A stretch of 64,000 nt of DNA from Hymenobacter daecheongensis DSM 21074 (GTDB taxonomy: Bacteria; Bacteroidota; Bacteroidia; Cytophagales; Hymenobacteraceae). Below, piece after piece: positions 8,059 to 16,089 of this stretch. The stretch is taken from NCBI RefSeq assembly GCF_900141805.1, contig NZ_FQYN01000007.1:1-64000 (forward strand), in the 5' to 3' direction. Within the stretch, counting starts at the first letter, position 1, and each line of letters begins with the position of its first letter. A model generated the notes under the pieces. The model made no database searches. It was not told where the DNA came from and saw only the letters and a program-made list of their open reading frames with translations. The translations under genes were made by a program, and so were the position numbers.

Positions 8059-9453
8059 TTAATTTTCCTTCTTGACGATGGCGGCGCTCATTTCAGCTTC
8101 CATCACCACTTTGCCATTCACAAAGGCCTGGCCTTTCATTTTGGCGATGCCGCGCTTTACAGGGGCTAACAGCACGCAGCGGAAAATGATGGTGTCACCG
8201 GGCTTCACCATCTTGCGGAAGCGGCAGTTTTCGATGCCGATGAAGTAGGGCGTGTAGTTTTCCGGGTCGGGCACGGTGTTCAATACCAGAATGCCGCCGG
8301 TCTGAGCCATGGCCTCTACCTGCAGCACGCCCGGAAAAACGGGGTTGCCGGGGTAGTGGCCCTGGAAAAACGGCTCGTTCATCGTCACGTTCTTGATGCT
8401 CGTAACGGTGGTGGCATCCAGATGAATCACCTTGTCGATCAGCAGGAACGGGTAGCGGTGGGGCAGCACCTGCATGATCTGGTTGATGTCCATCACGGGC
8501 TCCCGGTTCGGGTCGTAGGTGGGCACCGGGGAGGCGTTGGCCTCCATCATCTTCTTCTTGATCTTCTTGGCAAAAGCCACGTTGGCGGCGTGGCCGGGGC
8601 GGGCGGCCAGAATCTGGCCCTTCAGCGGCCGACCCACCAGGGCCAGGTCGCCGACCAAGTCGAGGAGCTTGTGGCGGGCGGGCTCGTTTTTGTAGCGCAG
8701 GTCCACATTATTCAAAATGCCTTCCTTCTTCACGGCCACTTTGGGCTTGCCCAGCATGGTGGCCAGTCCGTCCAGCTCGTCTTCGCTCACCACGCGGTCC
8801 ACCACCACAATGGCGTTGCTTAAATCGCCGCCCTTGATCAGGTTAGACTTGTAGAGCGCCTCCAACTCGTGCAGAAAGCAGAACGTGCGCGACGACGAGA
8901 TTTCGGCCGTGAACTGCGAAATGTCGTTCAGCGAAGCGTGCTGCGAGCCCAGCACCGGCGAGTTGTAGTCCACCATCACCGTGAGGCGGTAGTCGTTCAG
9001 GGGCAGGGCGGCAATTTCCACGGCCCGGCCGTGCTCCACGTAGCGGATTTCCTCCGGAATCTCGAAGTAGTTGCGCAGCGCGTTCTGCTCTTCGAGGCCG
9101 GCTTCCATGATAGCCCGGATGAACTCGTAGCTGGAGCCATCCATGATGGGGGGCTCGGGGCCGTCGAGCTGAATCAGCACGTTATCAATCTGCAACCCGA
9201 CCAGCGCGGCCAGCGTGTGCTCCACGGTATTCACGCGGGCGCCGTTCTGCTCGATGGTGGTGCCGCGGCTCAGATCCACTACGTTGTCCACGTCGGCATC
9301 CACGATGGGCTGGCCGGGCAAATCGATGCGCTGAAACTTATAGCCGTGGTTGACGGGCGCGGGGCAAAACGTCATGTTGGCCGTAACGCCGGTGTGCAGC
9401 CCAATCCCGCTCACGGTCACCGGGGCCTTTATCGTGTGTTGCTTGTCGTTCAT
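8059..9453 (-). CDS. lpxC-fabZ: Bifunctional UDP-3-O-acyl-GlcNAc deacetylase / 3-hydroxyacyl-ACP dehydratase
   Basis: A 464-residue fusion typical of Bacteroidota. Residues 1-300 are LpxC, the committed Zn-dependent deacetylase of lipid A synthesis: VEHTLAAL with His79, and RHKLLDLVGD with His261 and Asp265. Residues about 320-464 are FabZ, which dehydrates 3-hydroxyacyl-ACP in fatty acid elongation: HRYPFLLIDKV, GHYPGNPVFPG with His366, and catalytic Glu380 in VEAMAQ. Both halves keep their catalytic residues. The fusion couples two enzymes that draw on the same hydroxyacyl-ACP pool. Second gene of the lpxD-lpxCfabZ-lpxA run. Confidence 0.97.
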   Translation of the reverse strand: MNDKQHTIKAPVTVSGIGLHTGVTANMTFCPAPVNHGYKFQRIDLPGQPIVDADVDNVVDLSRGTTIEQNGARVNTVEHTLAALVGLQIDNVLIQLDGPEPPIMDGSSYEFIRAIMEAGLEEQNALRNYFEIPEEIRYVEHGRAVEIAALPLNDYRLTVMVDYNSPVLGSQHASLNDISQFTAEISSSRTFCFLHELEALYKSNLIKGGDLSNAIVVVDRVVSEDELDGLATMLGKPKVAVKKEGILNNVDLRYKNEPARHKLLDLVGDLALVGRPLKGQILAARPGHAANVAFAKKIKKKMMEANASPVPTYDPNREPVMDINQIMQVLPHRYPFLLIDKVIHLDATTVTSIKNVTMNEPFFQGHYPGNPVFPGVLQVEAMAQTGGILVLNTVPDPENYTPYFIGIENCRFRKMVKPGDTIIFRCVLLAPVKRGIAKMKGQAFVNGKVVMEAEMSAAIVKKEN

Positions 9454-9555
9454 TTGATCGGTTGTCAGTTGTTAGTTGTCTGTTGTCAGCTACCGGACTA
9501 TCCTAAACAGAACTGACCTGACAACTGGCAACGAGCAACTGACAACTAAATAGGG
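9454..9555. repeat. Short inverted repeat of ttgtcagttgttag words
   Basis: Copies of gttgtcagttgttagttgtc on one side pair with gacaactggcaacgagcaac and gacaactaaa on the other. It fills the lpxD to lpxC gap and resembles other low-complexity hairpins of this genome. Confidence 0.6.
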
Positions 9556-9563
9556 CTGCAAAG

Positions 9564-10604
9564 CTAGGGCTTTTCCGTCGTCTGATTCTTATTCTCCAGA
9601 TCACTCAGGCGGCGCTCCAGCTCGGGCAGGTGGCGGAAAACGGCGTTGGCCCGCAGGCTGTCGCGCAGGGCGAAGGCCGGGGAGCCCTGCAGCAGAATGC
9701 CTTCCGTCTTGGTGGATTTGCCCACGCCCGACTGCGCCGTAACGGTGGTGCGGTTGGCCAGCGTGAGGTGGCCGGCAATGCCGGTTTGGCCCGCCAGCAC
9801 GCAGAAATCCCCGATTTTGGTGGAGCCCGAAATGCCCGACTGCGCCGCCACCACCGTGTGGCGCCCAATTTCCACGTTGTGGGCAATCTGCACGAGGTTA
9901 TCAATCTTGGCCCCTTCGCGGATGATGGTGGCGCCCATCGTGGCGCAGTCGATGGTGGCATTGGCCCCGATGCTCACGTTGTCTTCCAGCACCACGTTGC
10001 CGATCTGCGGAATAGCACGGTAGGAGCCATCGGGCTGGGGTGCGAAGCCGAAGCCATCGGAGCCGACAACGGCGCCGGCGTGCACGGTGCAGCGGGCCCC
10101 AATGACGGTTTCGGCGTAAATTTTGGCCCCGGCATAGATGATGGTGCCGTCGCCGATTACGCACCGGTCGCCGATGTAGGCGTGGGGAAAAATCACCACA
10201 TCGCGGCCGATGCGGCAGTTTTCGCCGATGTAGGAAAACGCGCCGCGGTAGTGGTTGTCGCCGATTTCGGAGCCGCTGCCCAGAAAGGCGGGCTCCTCCA
10301 CGCCGCGCCGGCCGGTGCGGGTGGCCTGCTGGTAAAATTCGAGCAGGGTGGTAAAGCTGGTGTAGGGGTCGTCTACGCGAATCAGGGCCGTTTGCACGGG
10401 CTTGTGCAGCACCTGCGTGCGGCTCACAATCACGGCCGACGCGCCGGTGGTGTACAGGTAGGGCTCATACTTGGCATTGGCCAGAAAGGACAACGCGCCC
10501 GCCCGGGCTTCCTCGATTTTTGCCAACCGGTCAATGCGCTGCGTGGCGTCGCCTTCGACTGCGCCGTGCAGGACCTCCGCAATCTGGCCTACGGTAAATT
10601 CCAT
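9564..10604 (-). CDS. lpxD: UDP-3-O-(acyl)glucosamine N-acyltransferase
   Basis: 346 residues, the usual LpxD length. It adds the second acyl chain (on N2) in lipid A synthesis. Residues 1-100 form the uridine-binding N-domain (MEFTVGQIAEVLHGAVEGD); the middle is a hexapeptide beta-helix (IGENCRIGRDVVIFPHAYIGD); the catalytic His is in NLVQIAHNVEIG; the C-terminal helix ends with a Glu/Leu-rich stretch. First of the three lpx genes, followed by lpxC-fabZ. Confidence 0.96.
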   Translation of the reverse strand: MEFTVGQIAEVLHGAVEGDATQRIDRLAKIEEARAGALSFLANAKYEPYLYTTGASAVIVSRTQVLHKPVQTALIRVDDPYTSFTTLLEFYQQATRTGRRGVEEPAFLGSGSEIGDNHYRGAFSYIGENCRIGRDVVIFPHAYIGDRCVIGDGTIIYAGAKIYAETVIGARCTVHAGAVVGSDGFGFAPQPDGSYRAIPQIGNVVLEDNVSIGANATIDCATMGATIIREGAKIDNLVQIAHNVEIGRHTVVAAQSGISGSTKIGDFCVLAGQTGIAGHLTLANRTTVTAQSGVGKSTKTEGILLQGSPAFALRDSLRANAVFRHLPELERRLSDLENKNQTTEKP

Positions 10605-10661
10605 GGGTCAAAAGTAGCGGTTGGTTTTCGGTTTTTGGTTTTTGGCCGTCGAGGCTTGGTC

Positions 10662-10780
10662 TTTTTCGGCTGTCATCCTGAGCAAAGCGAAGGACCTTAT
10701 GCCAGTGGAACGAGTCGTACTAACGATGATCGTTCTACACTGATAAGGTCCTTCGCAGGCTCACGATGACAGCCGAAAAA
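10662..10780. repeat. Palindromic element, tgtcatcctgagc family
   Basis: Arms starting tttttcggctgtcatcctg pair with the right end (cacgatgacagccgaaaaa); inner arms cgaaggaccttat / ataaggtccttcg. The core differs from that of the other copies. It lies between lpxD and the HD gene, and could act as a terminator or mRNA boundary. Confidence 0.8.
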
Positions 10781-10806
10781 AATCAAGCCCCCACCAAACC
10801 AAGACT

Positions 10807-12039
10807 CTACCCCGCAATTTCCTTCGGGTAGCAGATGTAGTGCTTTTCCACGCGCTGGCCCAGGGCGCGGATGTTGGGCAAATCGGAGGCTTCGGCTACG
10901 TTCACGACGTGGCCGCGCTTGGTGAGTACCTCGATGGCATCCTTGCCGTCGGCGTCGTAGGCGTTGTTGCTGATGCGGCCGGCGAGCATGAGCTGGCTGG
11001 CGTCTTCCAGGGAAAGCCCGAAATGCTCGGTAATCAGCTCTACTACGCCCGCCTTGAACTCCTTGTCGAAGGGCTCGGTCTGGAGGATGATCTTGAAGAG
11101 CTTGCGGTCCAGAATGCTGCGCGCCATGTAGCTGAGGACTTTATCGGGGTGGTTTACCCACAGCTTTACGCCGCTCCACACGTCGGTATCGTCGAGCTGC
11201 ACGAAGCGGTGCAGCACGGTGTCGTCCTGCTCAAAATCGGTGATGGTGACGGGCTTGCTCAGGAAAAAGTGCAGGTCGGGGGAGGCGGGCACCTCGTGGC
11301 CGGAGCGCACCAAGTCGCGGGCCCGCTGAATGATGCGGATAATCATTTGCTCGGCGCTGGTCACGGTTTTGTGCAGATACACCTGCCAGTACATCAGCCG
11401 CCGGCTCACCAGGAAATTCTCGATGCTGTACACGGCTTTTTCCTCCAGCACCAGCTTTTCATCGACCACCGTGAGCATCTTGATGAGGCGGTCGGCGCCG
11501 GGGCGGCCTTCCTGCACGCCGGTATAGAAGGAGTCACGGTTGAGGTAGTCGAGGCGGTCCATATCGAGCTGGCTGCTGACGAGCTGGTGGAAAAATGGCC
11601 TCTCGTAGGTGCCCTGGAAGATGCGGATGGCCAGATCGAGCTTGCCGCCATGCTCGGCGTTGAGCTTCTGCATCAGGTGCAGGCTCAGGTGCTCGTGGTG
11701 CACTTCGTGGAAAATGGCCGTTTCCAGGGCATGGGAGAGGGGGCCGTGGCCGATGTCGTGGAGCAGAATAGCAATGAGGGCGGCCTCGCCTTCCTTAGCC
11801 GAAATCTTCACGCCCTTGTCTTTGAGCGTGCGCAGGGCCAGCGTCATCAGGTGCATGGCTCCCAGCGCGTGGTGGAAGCGCGTGTGCAGCGCCCCCGGAT
11901 ACACAAACATGGTGAGGCCGAGCTGCTGAATGCGGCGCAGGCGCTGAAAATACGGATGCTCAATGAGGTCGAACAGCAGCTCAGTGGAGATGGTGACGAA
12001 GCCGTAAACCGGGTCGTTGAAGATCTTTTTTTTGTTCAA
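10807..12039 (-). CDS. HD superfamily phosphohydrolase (dGTPase-like)
   Basis: 410 residues from a TTG start at 12039, chosen because homology begins at NKKKIFNDPVYGFV; the frame is open upstream to 12162 but that part has foreign-looking sequence. Metal-binding HD motifs are intact: FHHALGAMHL, LLHDIGHGPLSHALE with the HD pair, and QLDMDRLDYLNRDS. The COG1078 family resembles dNTP triphosphohydrolases; its substrate is unsettled. This gene stands just upstream of the lpx operon, a pairing I associate with Bacteroidota. Confidence 0.88.
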   Translation of the reverse strand: MNKKKIFNDPVYGFVTISTELLFDLIEHPYFQRLRRIQQLGLTMFVYPGALHTRFHHALGAMHLMTLALRTLKDKGVKISAKEGEAALIAILLHDIGHGPLSHALETAIFHEVHHEHLSLHLMQKLNAEHGGKLDLAIRIFQGTYERPFFHQLVSSQLDMDRLDYLNRDSFYTGVQEGRPGADRLIKMLTVVDEKLVLEEKAVYSIENFLVSRRLMYWQVYLHKTVTSAEQMIIRIIQRARDLVRSGHEVPASPDLHFFLSKPVTITDFEQDDTVLHRFVQLDDTDVWSGVKLWVNHPDKVLSYMARSILDRKLFKIILQTEPFDKEFKAGVVELITEHFGLSLEDASQLMLAGRISNNAYDADGKDAIEVLTKRGHVVNVAEASDLPNIRALGQRVEKHYICYPKEIAG

Positions 12040-12399
12040 TGGAGCAAATCTGGAGCACCGCCTTTGCGGCGGGCGTAGGAGCAGATAAAGACAAGGTTGG
12101 CGAGCCCGAATACGGCTGCCGCGGAAATCTGGGCCCGGCGGCTCCGGAACCCAAACCAACAATTTTTGGCTTCTTTACGGTGGAGTTAGCCCCGGAATAG
12201 CGGCTGGCGGTAATTTTTCATAACCAAAAGCCTCGGATTGGGAGTAAAGCTACTTATTGAACTTCATTTGCAACCTGGCCGCGCCGTTTCCCCTCCTTTG
12301 GGAGCGTAATCAGGCCGGGATTCGGCAAATGCAGCTGGTTTCACCCAACGCGTGGCTTGTAGCCGCGCCGTTTCCCATAAGTGCCTCTAAGACCCCAAC
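12040..12399. other. Divergent intergenic region, HD gene / porX
   Basis: 360 bp between divergent genes. It must hold both promoters, but I see no convincing TTG...TAnnTTTG pair and no hairpin or small gene. Confidence 0.4.
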
Positions 12400-13965
12400 A
12401 TGCAGCGTTACTCCATACTCTGGGCCGATGATGAAATCGACCTGCTCAAGCCGCACATTCTCTTCCTGACCGAAAAGGGCTACGACGTGACCGGCGTAAA
12501 TTCTGGGGCCGACGCCATCGAGCAGGTGCAGGAGCAGAATTTCGACATCGTATTTCTGGATGAGAACATGCCCGGCCTCACAGGCCTGGAAACCCTCACC
12601 GAAATCAAGGCCGCCAAGCCCACGCTGCCGGTCATTATGATTACTAAGAGCGAGGAAGAGCACATCATGGAGGATGCCATCGGCTCCAAGATTGCCGACT
12701 ACCTCATCAAGCCCGTCAACCCGAACCAGATTCTGCTGAGCGTGAAAAAGGTGCTCGACAACAAGCGCCTGATTTCGGAGAAAACCAACAGCAGCTACCA
12801 GCGCGACTTCCGCCAGCTCGGCATGCAGCTCGGCGACCGGCTCTCGCCCCAGGAGTGGGCCGATGTATATAAGAAGCTCGTGTACTGGGAGTTGGAGATT
12901 GATGAAACCGAGGGCAAGAGCATGGCCGAGGTCTTCAACATGCAGAAGGACGAGGCCAATAACTACTTCTCCAAGTTCATTATGGACAACTACGAGGAGT
13001 GGGTGAACAAGGAAGTGGACGACGCGCCGCTGATGTCGCACGAGCTGTTCAAGGAGCGCGTGTTCCCGTATCTGAAGGAAACCGGCGACACGCCCGTGTA
13101 CTTCCTGCTCATCGACAACCTGCGCTACGACCAGTGGAAAACGCTGGAGCCCATTATTGCCGAGCTGTTCACGGTGGATCAGGAGGAAATGTACTATTCC
13201 ATTCTGCCCACCACCACGGCCTACGCCCGCAACGCCATCTTCTCAGGCATGATGCCCGGCGAAATTCAGAAGAAGTATCCCAACCTGTGGGTGAACGACG
13301 ACGACGACGAGGGCAAGAACCTCAACGAGGCCGAGTTCATGGAAATCATGTTCCAGAAGGCCAACCAGAAGTACAAGTTCAGCTACAACAAGGTCACCAA
13401 CCTGCAGGCCGGCAAGGACTTAGTAGGCAAGATGAGCAACCTGCACAACCAGTACAAGTGCAACGTCATCGTCTACAACTTCGTGGATATGCTCTCGCAC
13501 GCCCGCACCGACATGGCCATGATCCGGGAGCTGGCCGCCGACGAATCGGCCTACCGCAGCCTGACCAAGTCGTGGTTTCTGCACTCGCCGCTGTATGAAA
13601 TCATCCAGCAGATTGCCGAGAAAAAGGGCAAGATGATCATCACCACCGACCACGGCACCATCCGCGTGAAGCGCCCCTTCAAGATCGTGGGCGACCGGAA
13701 CACCAACACCAACCTGCGCTACAAGCACGGCAAGAACCTGGGCTTCACCGACAAGGACGTGTACGTGGTGCGCAAGCCGGAGCGCATCTTCCTGCCCCGC
13801 GAAAACGTGAGCACCGCCTACGTCTTCACCCTGGGCGACTACTTCTTCGCCTACCCCAACAACTACAACTACTACGTGAACTACTACAAGGACACGTTCC
13901 AGCACGGCGGCATCTCCCTAGAAGAGGTGATTATCCCCTACATCACGCTGAGTCCAAAGGGGTAG
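12400..13965 (+). CDS. porX: PorX-type response regulator with PglZ domain (type IX secretion)
   Basis: 521 residues. Residues 1-125 are a receiver domain with the acidic pair D10-D11, phospho-acceptor Asp54 in VFLDENMPG and the switch Lys in YLIKPVNP. A helical linker leads to a C-terminal PglZ/alkaline-phosphatase-like domain (FLLIDNLRYDQW, SILPTTTAYARNAIFSG, TTDHGTIRVKRP). In Porphyromonas and Flavobacterium PorX works with the histidine kinase PorY and the sigma factor SigP to control type IX secretion; its PglZ domain hydrolyses cyclic and linear oligonucleotides. PorY is not in this window. A terminator follows. Confidence 0.93.
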   Translation: MQRYSILWADDEIDLLKPHILFLTEKGYDVTGVNSGADAIEQVQEQNFDIVFLDENMPGLTGLETLTEIKAAKPTLPVIMITKSEEEHIMEDAIGSKIADYLIKPVNPNQILLSVKKVLDNKRLISEKTNSSYQRDFRQLGMQLGDRLSPQEWADVYKKLVYWELEIDETEGKSMAEVFNMQKDEANNYFSKFIMDNYEEWVNKEVDDAPLMSHELFKERVFPYLKETGDTPVYFLLIDNLRYDQWKTLEPIIAELFTVDQEEMYYSILPTTTAYARNAIFSGMMPGEIQKKYPNLWVNDDDDEGKNLNEAEFMEIMFQKANQKYKFSYNKVTNLQAGKDLVGKMSNLHNQYKCNVIVYNFVDMLSHARTDMAMIRELAADESAYRSLTKSWFLHSPLYEIIQQIAEKKGKMIITTDHGTIRVKRPFKIVGDRNTNTNLRYKHGKNLGFTDKDVYVVRKPERIFLPRENVSTAYVFTLGDYFFAYPNNYNYYVNYYKDTFQHGGISLEEVIIPYITLSPKG

Positions 13966-14269
13966 TAGAGGCGGTTTTTACATATATGCGCAGTGGCGGG
14001 GTTCTTCGGAGTCCCGCCGCTTTTTTGTGGCCTAGAGCCAACCGACCCCGATAGCAGCCAGGGTTGGCGCGGAGTCAAACTGGGTAGGATGAAGCCGAAA
14101 ACGGGAGGACTGGCGAAATCTTTTTCGCTCAGCACAAAGGATACTGCTTATTCCGAAATCAATTTCGGCGGTATGGGCTCTGAGAGGCTGGAAATGGACT
14201 TTGGCAGGCTGGCCCAGGGTTTGGAAAAAGGAGGGAGGAATTAATCCTTCACCCCAAACCGCTTGCGCC
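13966..14269. other. Intergenic region ahead of the 14-23 kb cluster
   Basis: Contains the porX terminator and the leader of the cluster. A weak sigma-54-like match, tggcccagggtttgga at 14210-14225, sits 45 bp before the first ATG; it deviates from TGGCAC-N5-TTGCA at the critical -12 C. No gene is evident here. Confidence 0.4.
13992..14026 (+). terminator. Rho-independent terminator after porX
   Basis: Stem ggcggg / cccgcc around a loop with cttcgg, followed by six T. Confidence 0.85.
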
Positions 14270-15076
14270 ATGCACAACATAGATCGAACCCTGCAGGAGC
14301 TGGAAAGCCCGCTGGCCGGGGAATTTGAAAACGAATACGAGTACGGCGCCCAGGGCGAGTACGGCCAGGAGCTGGAGCTGGGGCAGGAGTTCAGCGGCGA
14401 AACCTATGAAACCAGCCAACAGGAGCAGCAGGAGCTGGAAATGGCCTACCAGCTGCTCGAAGTCAGCACGGAGCAGGAGCTGAGCCAGTTTCTGAGCAGC
14501 CTGATCAGCAAGGCGACCGGGGCGGCCTCGCGCTTCGTGGCTTCGCCGGCCGGCCGGGGCGTGGGCCAGTACCTGGTCGATTTTGGCAAGAAAACGCTGC
14601 CCCAGCTGGCAGGCCAATACGGCGGGCAGGCCGGGGGCTCGGCCGGCGGCCGGCTCGGTGCGGCCATCGGAGGGCGGTTTGGGGCTACCGGGGCCCGCCT
14701 GGGCAATTGGGCCGGGCAGAAAGCCGGCAGCTGGGCCGGCACCCAGGCCGGCGACTGGCTGGCCGGCAACGCCCAACGCATCTTCAACCTGGAACTGGAG
14801 GCCCTGAGCCCCGAAAACCAGGAGCTGGAAATCGCGCAGTCCTTCGTGCGCTTCGCCACCGACGTGGCCAAGCGCGCCAGCCAGGCCGTGCAGCAGAACC
14901 CCGGCATCAGCCTGGGCCAGCTCGGCCAGCAGGTGCTCAACGCCTCGGCGGCCCGGCACGCGCCCGGCCTGCTTCGCGGCGGCCTAAAGCCCGCCGCGCC
15001 CACCGCCGCCCGCCCCCGCGCCAACAGCGGCACCTGGGTCCGGCGCGGCAACGCGCTGGTAATTCTAAACGCCTAA
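14270..15076 (+). CDS. Glu-rich, glycine-zipper protein A (unknown family)
   Basis: 268 residues from ATG 14270. Residues 1-60 are Glu/Gln-rich (GEFENEYEYGAQGEYGQELE). A block QELEMAYQLLEVSTEQELSQ is followed by a helical stretch, then a long Gly/Ala-rich core (about 120-185, with GG and GxxG spacing such as GGSAGGRLGAAIGGRFGATG) that could insert in a membrane, then LELEALSPENQELEIAQSFV and RFA. The C-terminus is basic and ends with GTWVRRGNALVIL. The downstream gene has the same layout and exactly the same length. No signal peptide is seen. I do not recognise a named family; a membrane-active or carrier role is inference. Confidence 0.75.
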   Translation: MHNIDRTLQELESPLAGEFENEYEYGAQGEYGQELELGQEFSGETYETSQQEQQELEMAYQLLEVSTEQELSQFLSSLISKATGAASRFVASPAGRGVGQYLVDFGKKTLPQLAGQYGGQAGGSAGGRLGAAIGGRFGATGARLGNWAGQKAGSWAGTQAGDWLAGNAQRIFNLELEALSPENQELEIAQSFVRFATDVAKRASQAVQQNPGISLGQLGQQVLNASAARHAPGLLRGGLKPAAPTAARPRANSGTWVRRGNALVILNA

Positions 15077-15077
15077 A

Positions 15078-15262
15078 CGGTGAGATGGTGAGATAGTGAG
15101 TTGGTGAGATAGTGAGTTGTCGTTCTGCTGGCGCGGAACGGCGCTACCGGCACCAGCTGCGTCACCAGCGCGGATTGAACATCAAACTCACCATCTCACC
15201 ATCTCACTATTTCACCACTTCACCACTTCACCACTTCACCCTTCACCACTTCGCAATTTCAC
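15078..15262. repeat. Hairpin element of ggtgagatggtgagatagtgag words
   Basis: Left half: repeated gtgagatagtgag and gtgagttgtcgttctg; right half: the complement (ctcaccatctcaccatctcac, ttcaccacttcacc repeated). The same family recurs at 22205-22392, at the other end of the gene cluster. It lies between the two paralogues. Confidence 0.8.
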
Positions 15263-15279
15263 TCTTTACCCCTACAGTC

Positions 15280-16086
15280 ATGTACAACAACGAGTTTGCG
15301 CAGGAATTTGAGGCCGCCCTTGGCCAGGAGCAGCAGGAGTATGGCTCCCACGAAACCTATGAGTTCAACCCCGAATTCGTGGGGGAAATGAGCGGCGAGA
15401 CGTTCGAGATGAACGGGGAGCAGGAGCTCAACGAAACCCAGGAAATGGAGCTGGCTCACGAGCTGCTCGAAGTTAGCAATGAGCAGGAGCTGAACATGTT
15501 CTTGGGCAAGCTGATCAAGAGCGCGGGGAGGGCCGTCGGCAACTTTGCCCGCTCGTCGGTGGGGCGGGGGCTGGGCAACATCCTCAAAACCGTGGCCAAA
15601 AAGGCGCTGCCCATTGCCGGCGGGGCGCTGGGCTCCCTGGTTGGGGGGCCGCTGGGCGGCATGATCGGCAATAAGCTGGGCTCGGCAGCCAGCAACCTCT
15701 TCGAGCTGGAGCTGGAAGGGCTAAGCCCCGAAGACCAGGAGTTTGAAATGGCCCGCGCCTATGTGCGCTTCGCCAACTCTGCGGCCAGCCGCGCCGCCAA
15801 CATGCAGCGCCGCCGGCCCGGCATGGCTTCCGCCGGCCTGCTGCGCCTGGCCCTGGGCCAGGCCGCCCGCCAGCACGCGCCGGGGCTGCTGCGGCAGCGT
15901 GCCTACTACGGCCGCCGGCCCCGCCGGGGCTACGCGGCCAATGGCTACGCGCCCCAGGATATGAACGGCAACGGCTTCGATCAGAACGGCTTCGGGCAGG
16001 ATGGCAACGATGACAATGGTTCGGGCGGCTTCGGAATGCAGGGCACCTGGACGCGCCGGGGCCGCACGCTGACGATTCAGCTCTAG
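15280..16086 (+). CDS. Glu-rich, glycine-zipper protein B (paralogue of the upstream gene)
   Basis: 268 residues from ATG 15280; the upstream extension runs through the hairpin repeat and was rejected. Layout as in protein A: acidic head (residues 1-60), QEMELAHELLEVSNEQELNM, a glycine-zipper core (GGALGSLVGGPLGGMIGN), LELEGLSPEDQEFEMARAYV, then a basic tail. It adds a Tyr/Arg/Gly-rich and Asn/Gly/Asp-rich stretch (YYGRRPRRGY; NGNGFDQNGFGQDGNDDN) before the shared GTWTRRGRTLTIQL end. It lies 3 bp before the putative protease, so it is translated from the same mRNA. Unknown function. Confidence 0.75.
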   Translation: MYNNEFAQEFEAALGQEQQEYGSHETYEFNPEFVGEMSGETFEMNGEQELNETQEMELAHELLEVSNEQELNMFLGKLIKSAGRAVGNFARSSVGRGLGNILKTVAKKALPIAGGALGSLVGGPLGGMIGNKLGSAASNLFELELEGLSPEDQEFEMARAYVRFANSAASRAANMQRRRPGMASAGLLRLALGQAARQHAPGLLRQRAYYGRRPRRGYAANGYAPQDMNGNGFDQNGFGQDGNDDNGSGGFGMQGTWTRRGRTLTIQL

Positions 16087-16089
16087 GCC

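Noticed and set aside
12040..12162. N-terminal extension of the HD phosphohydrolase
   Set aside because: Arg/Pro-rich shadow sequence; the family start fits TTG 12039.
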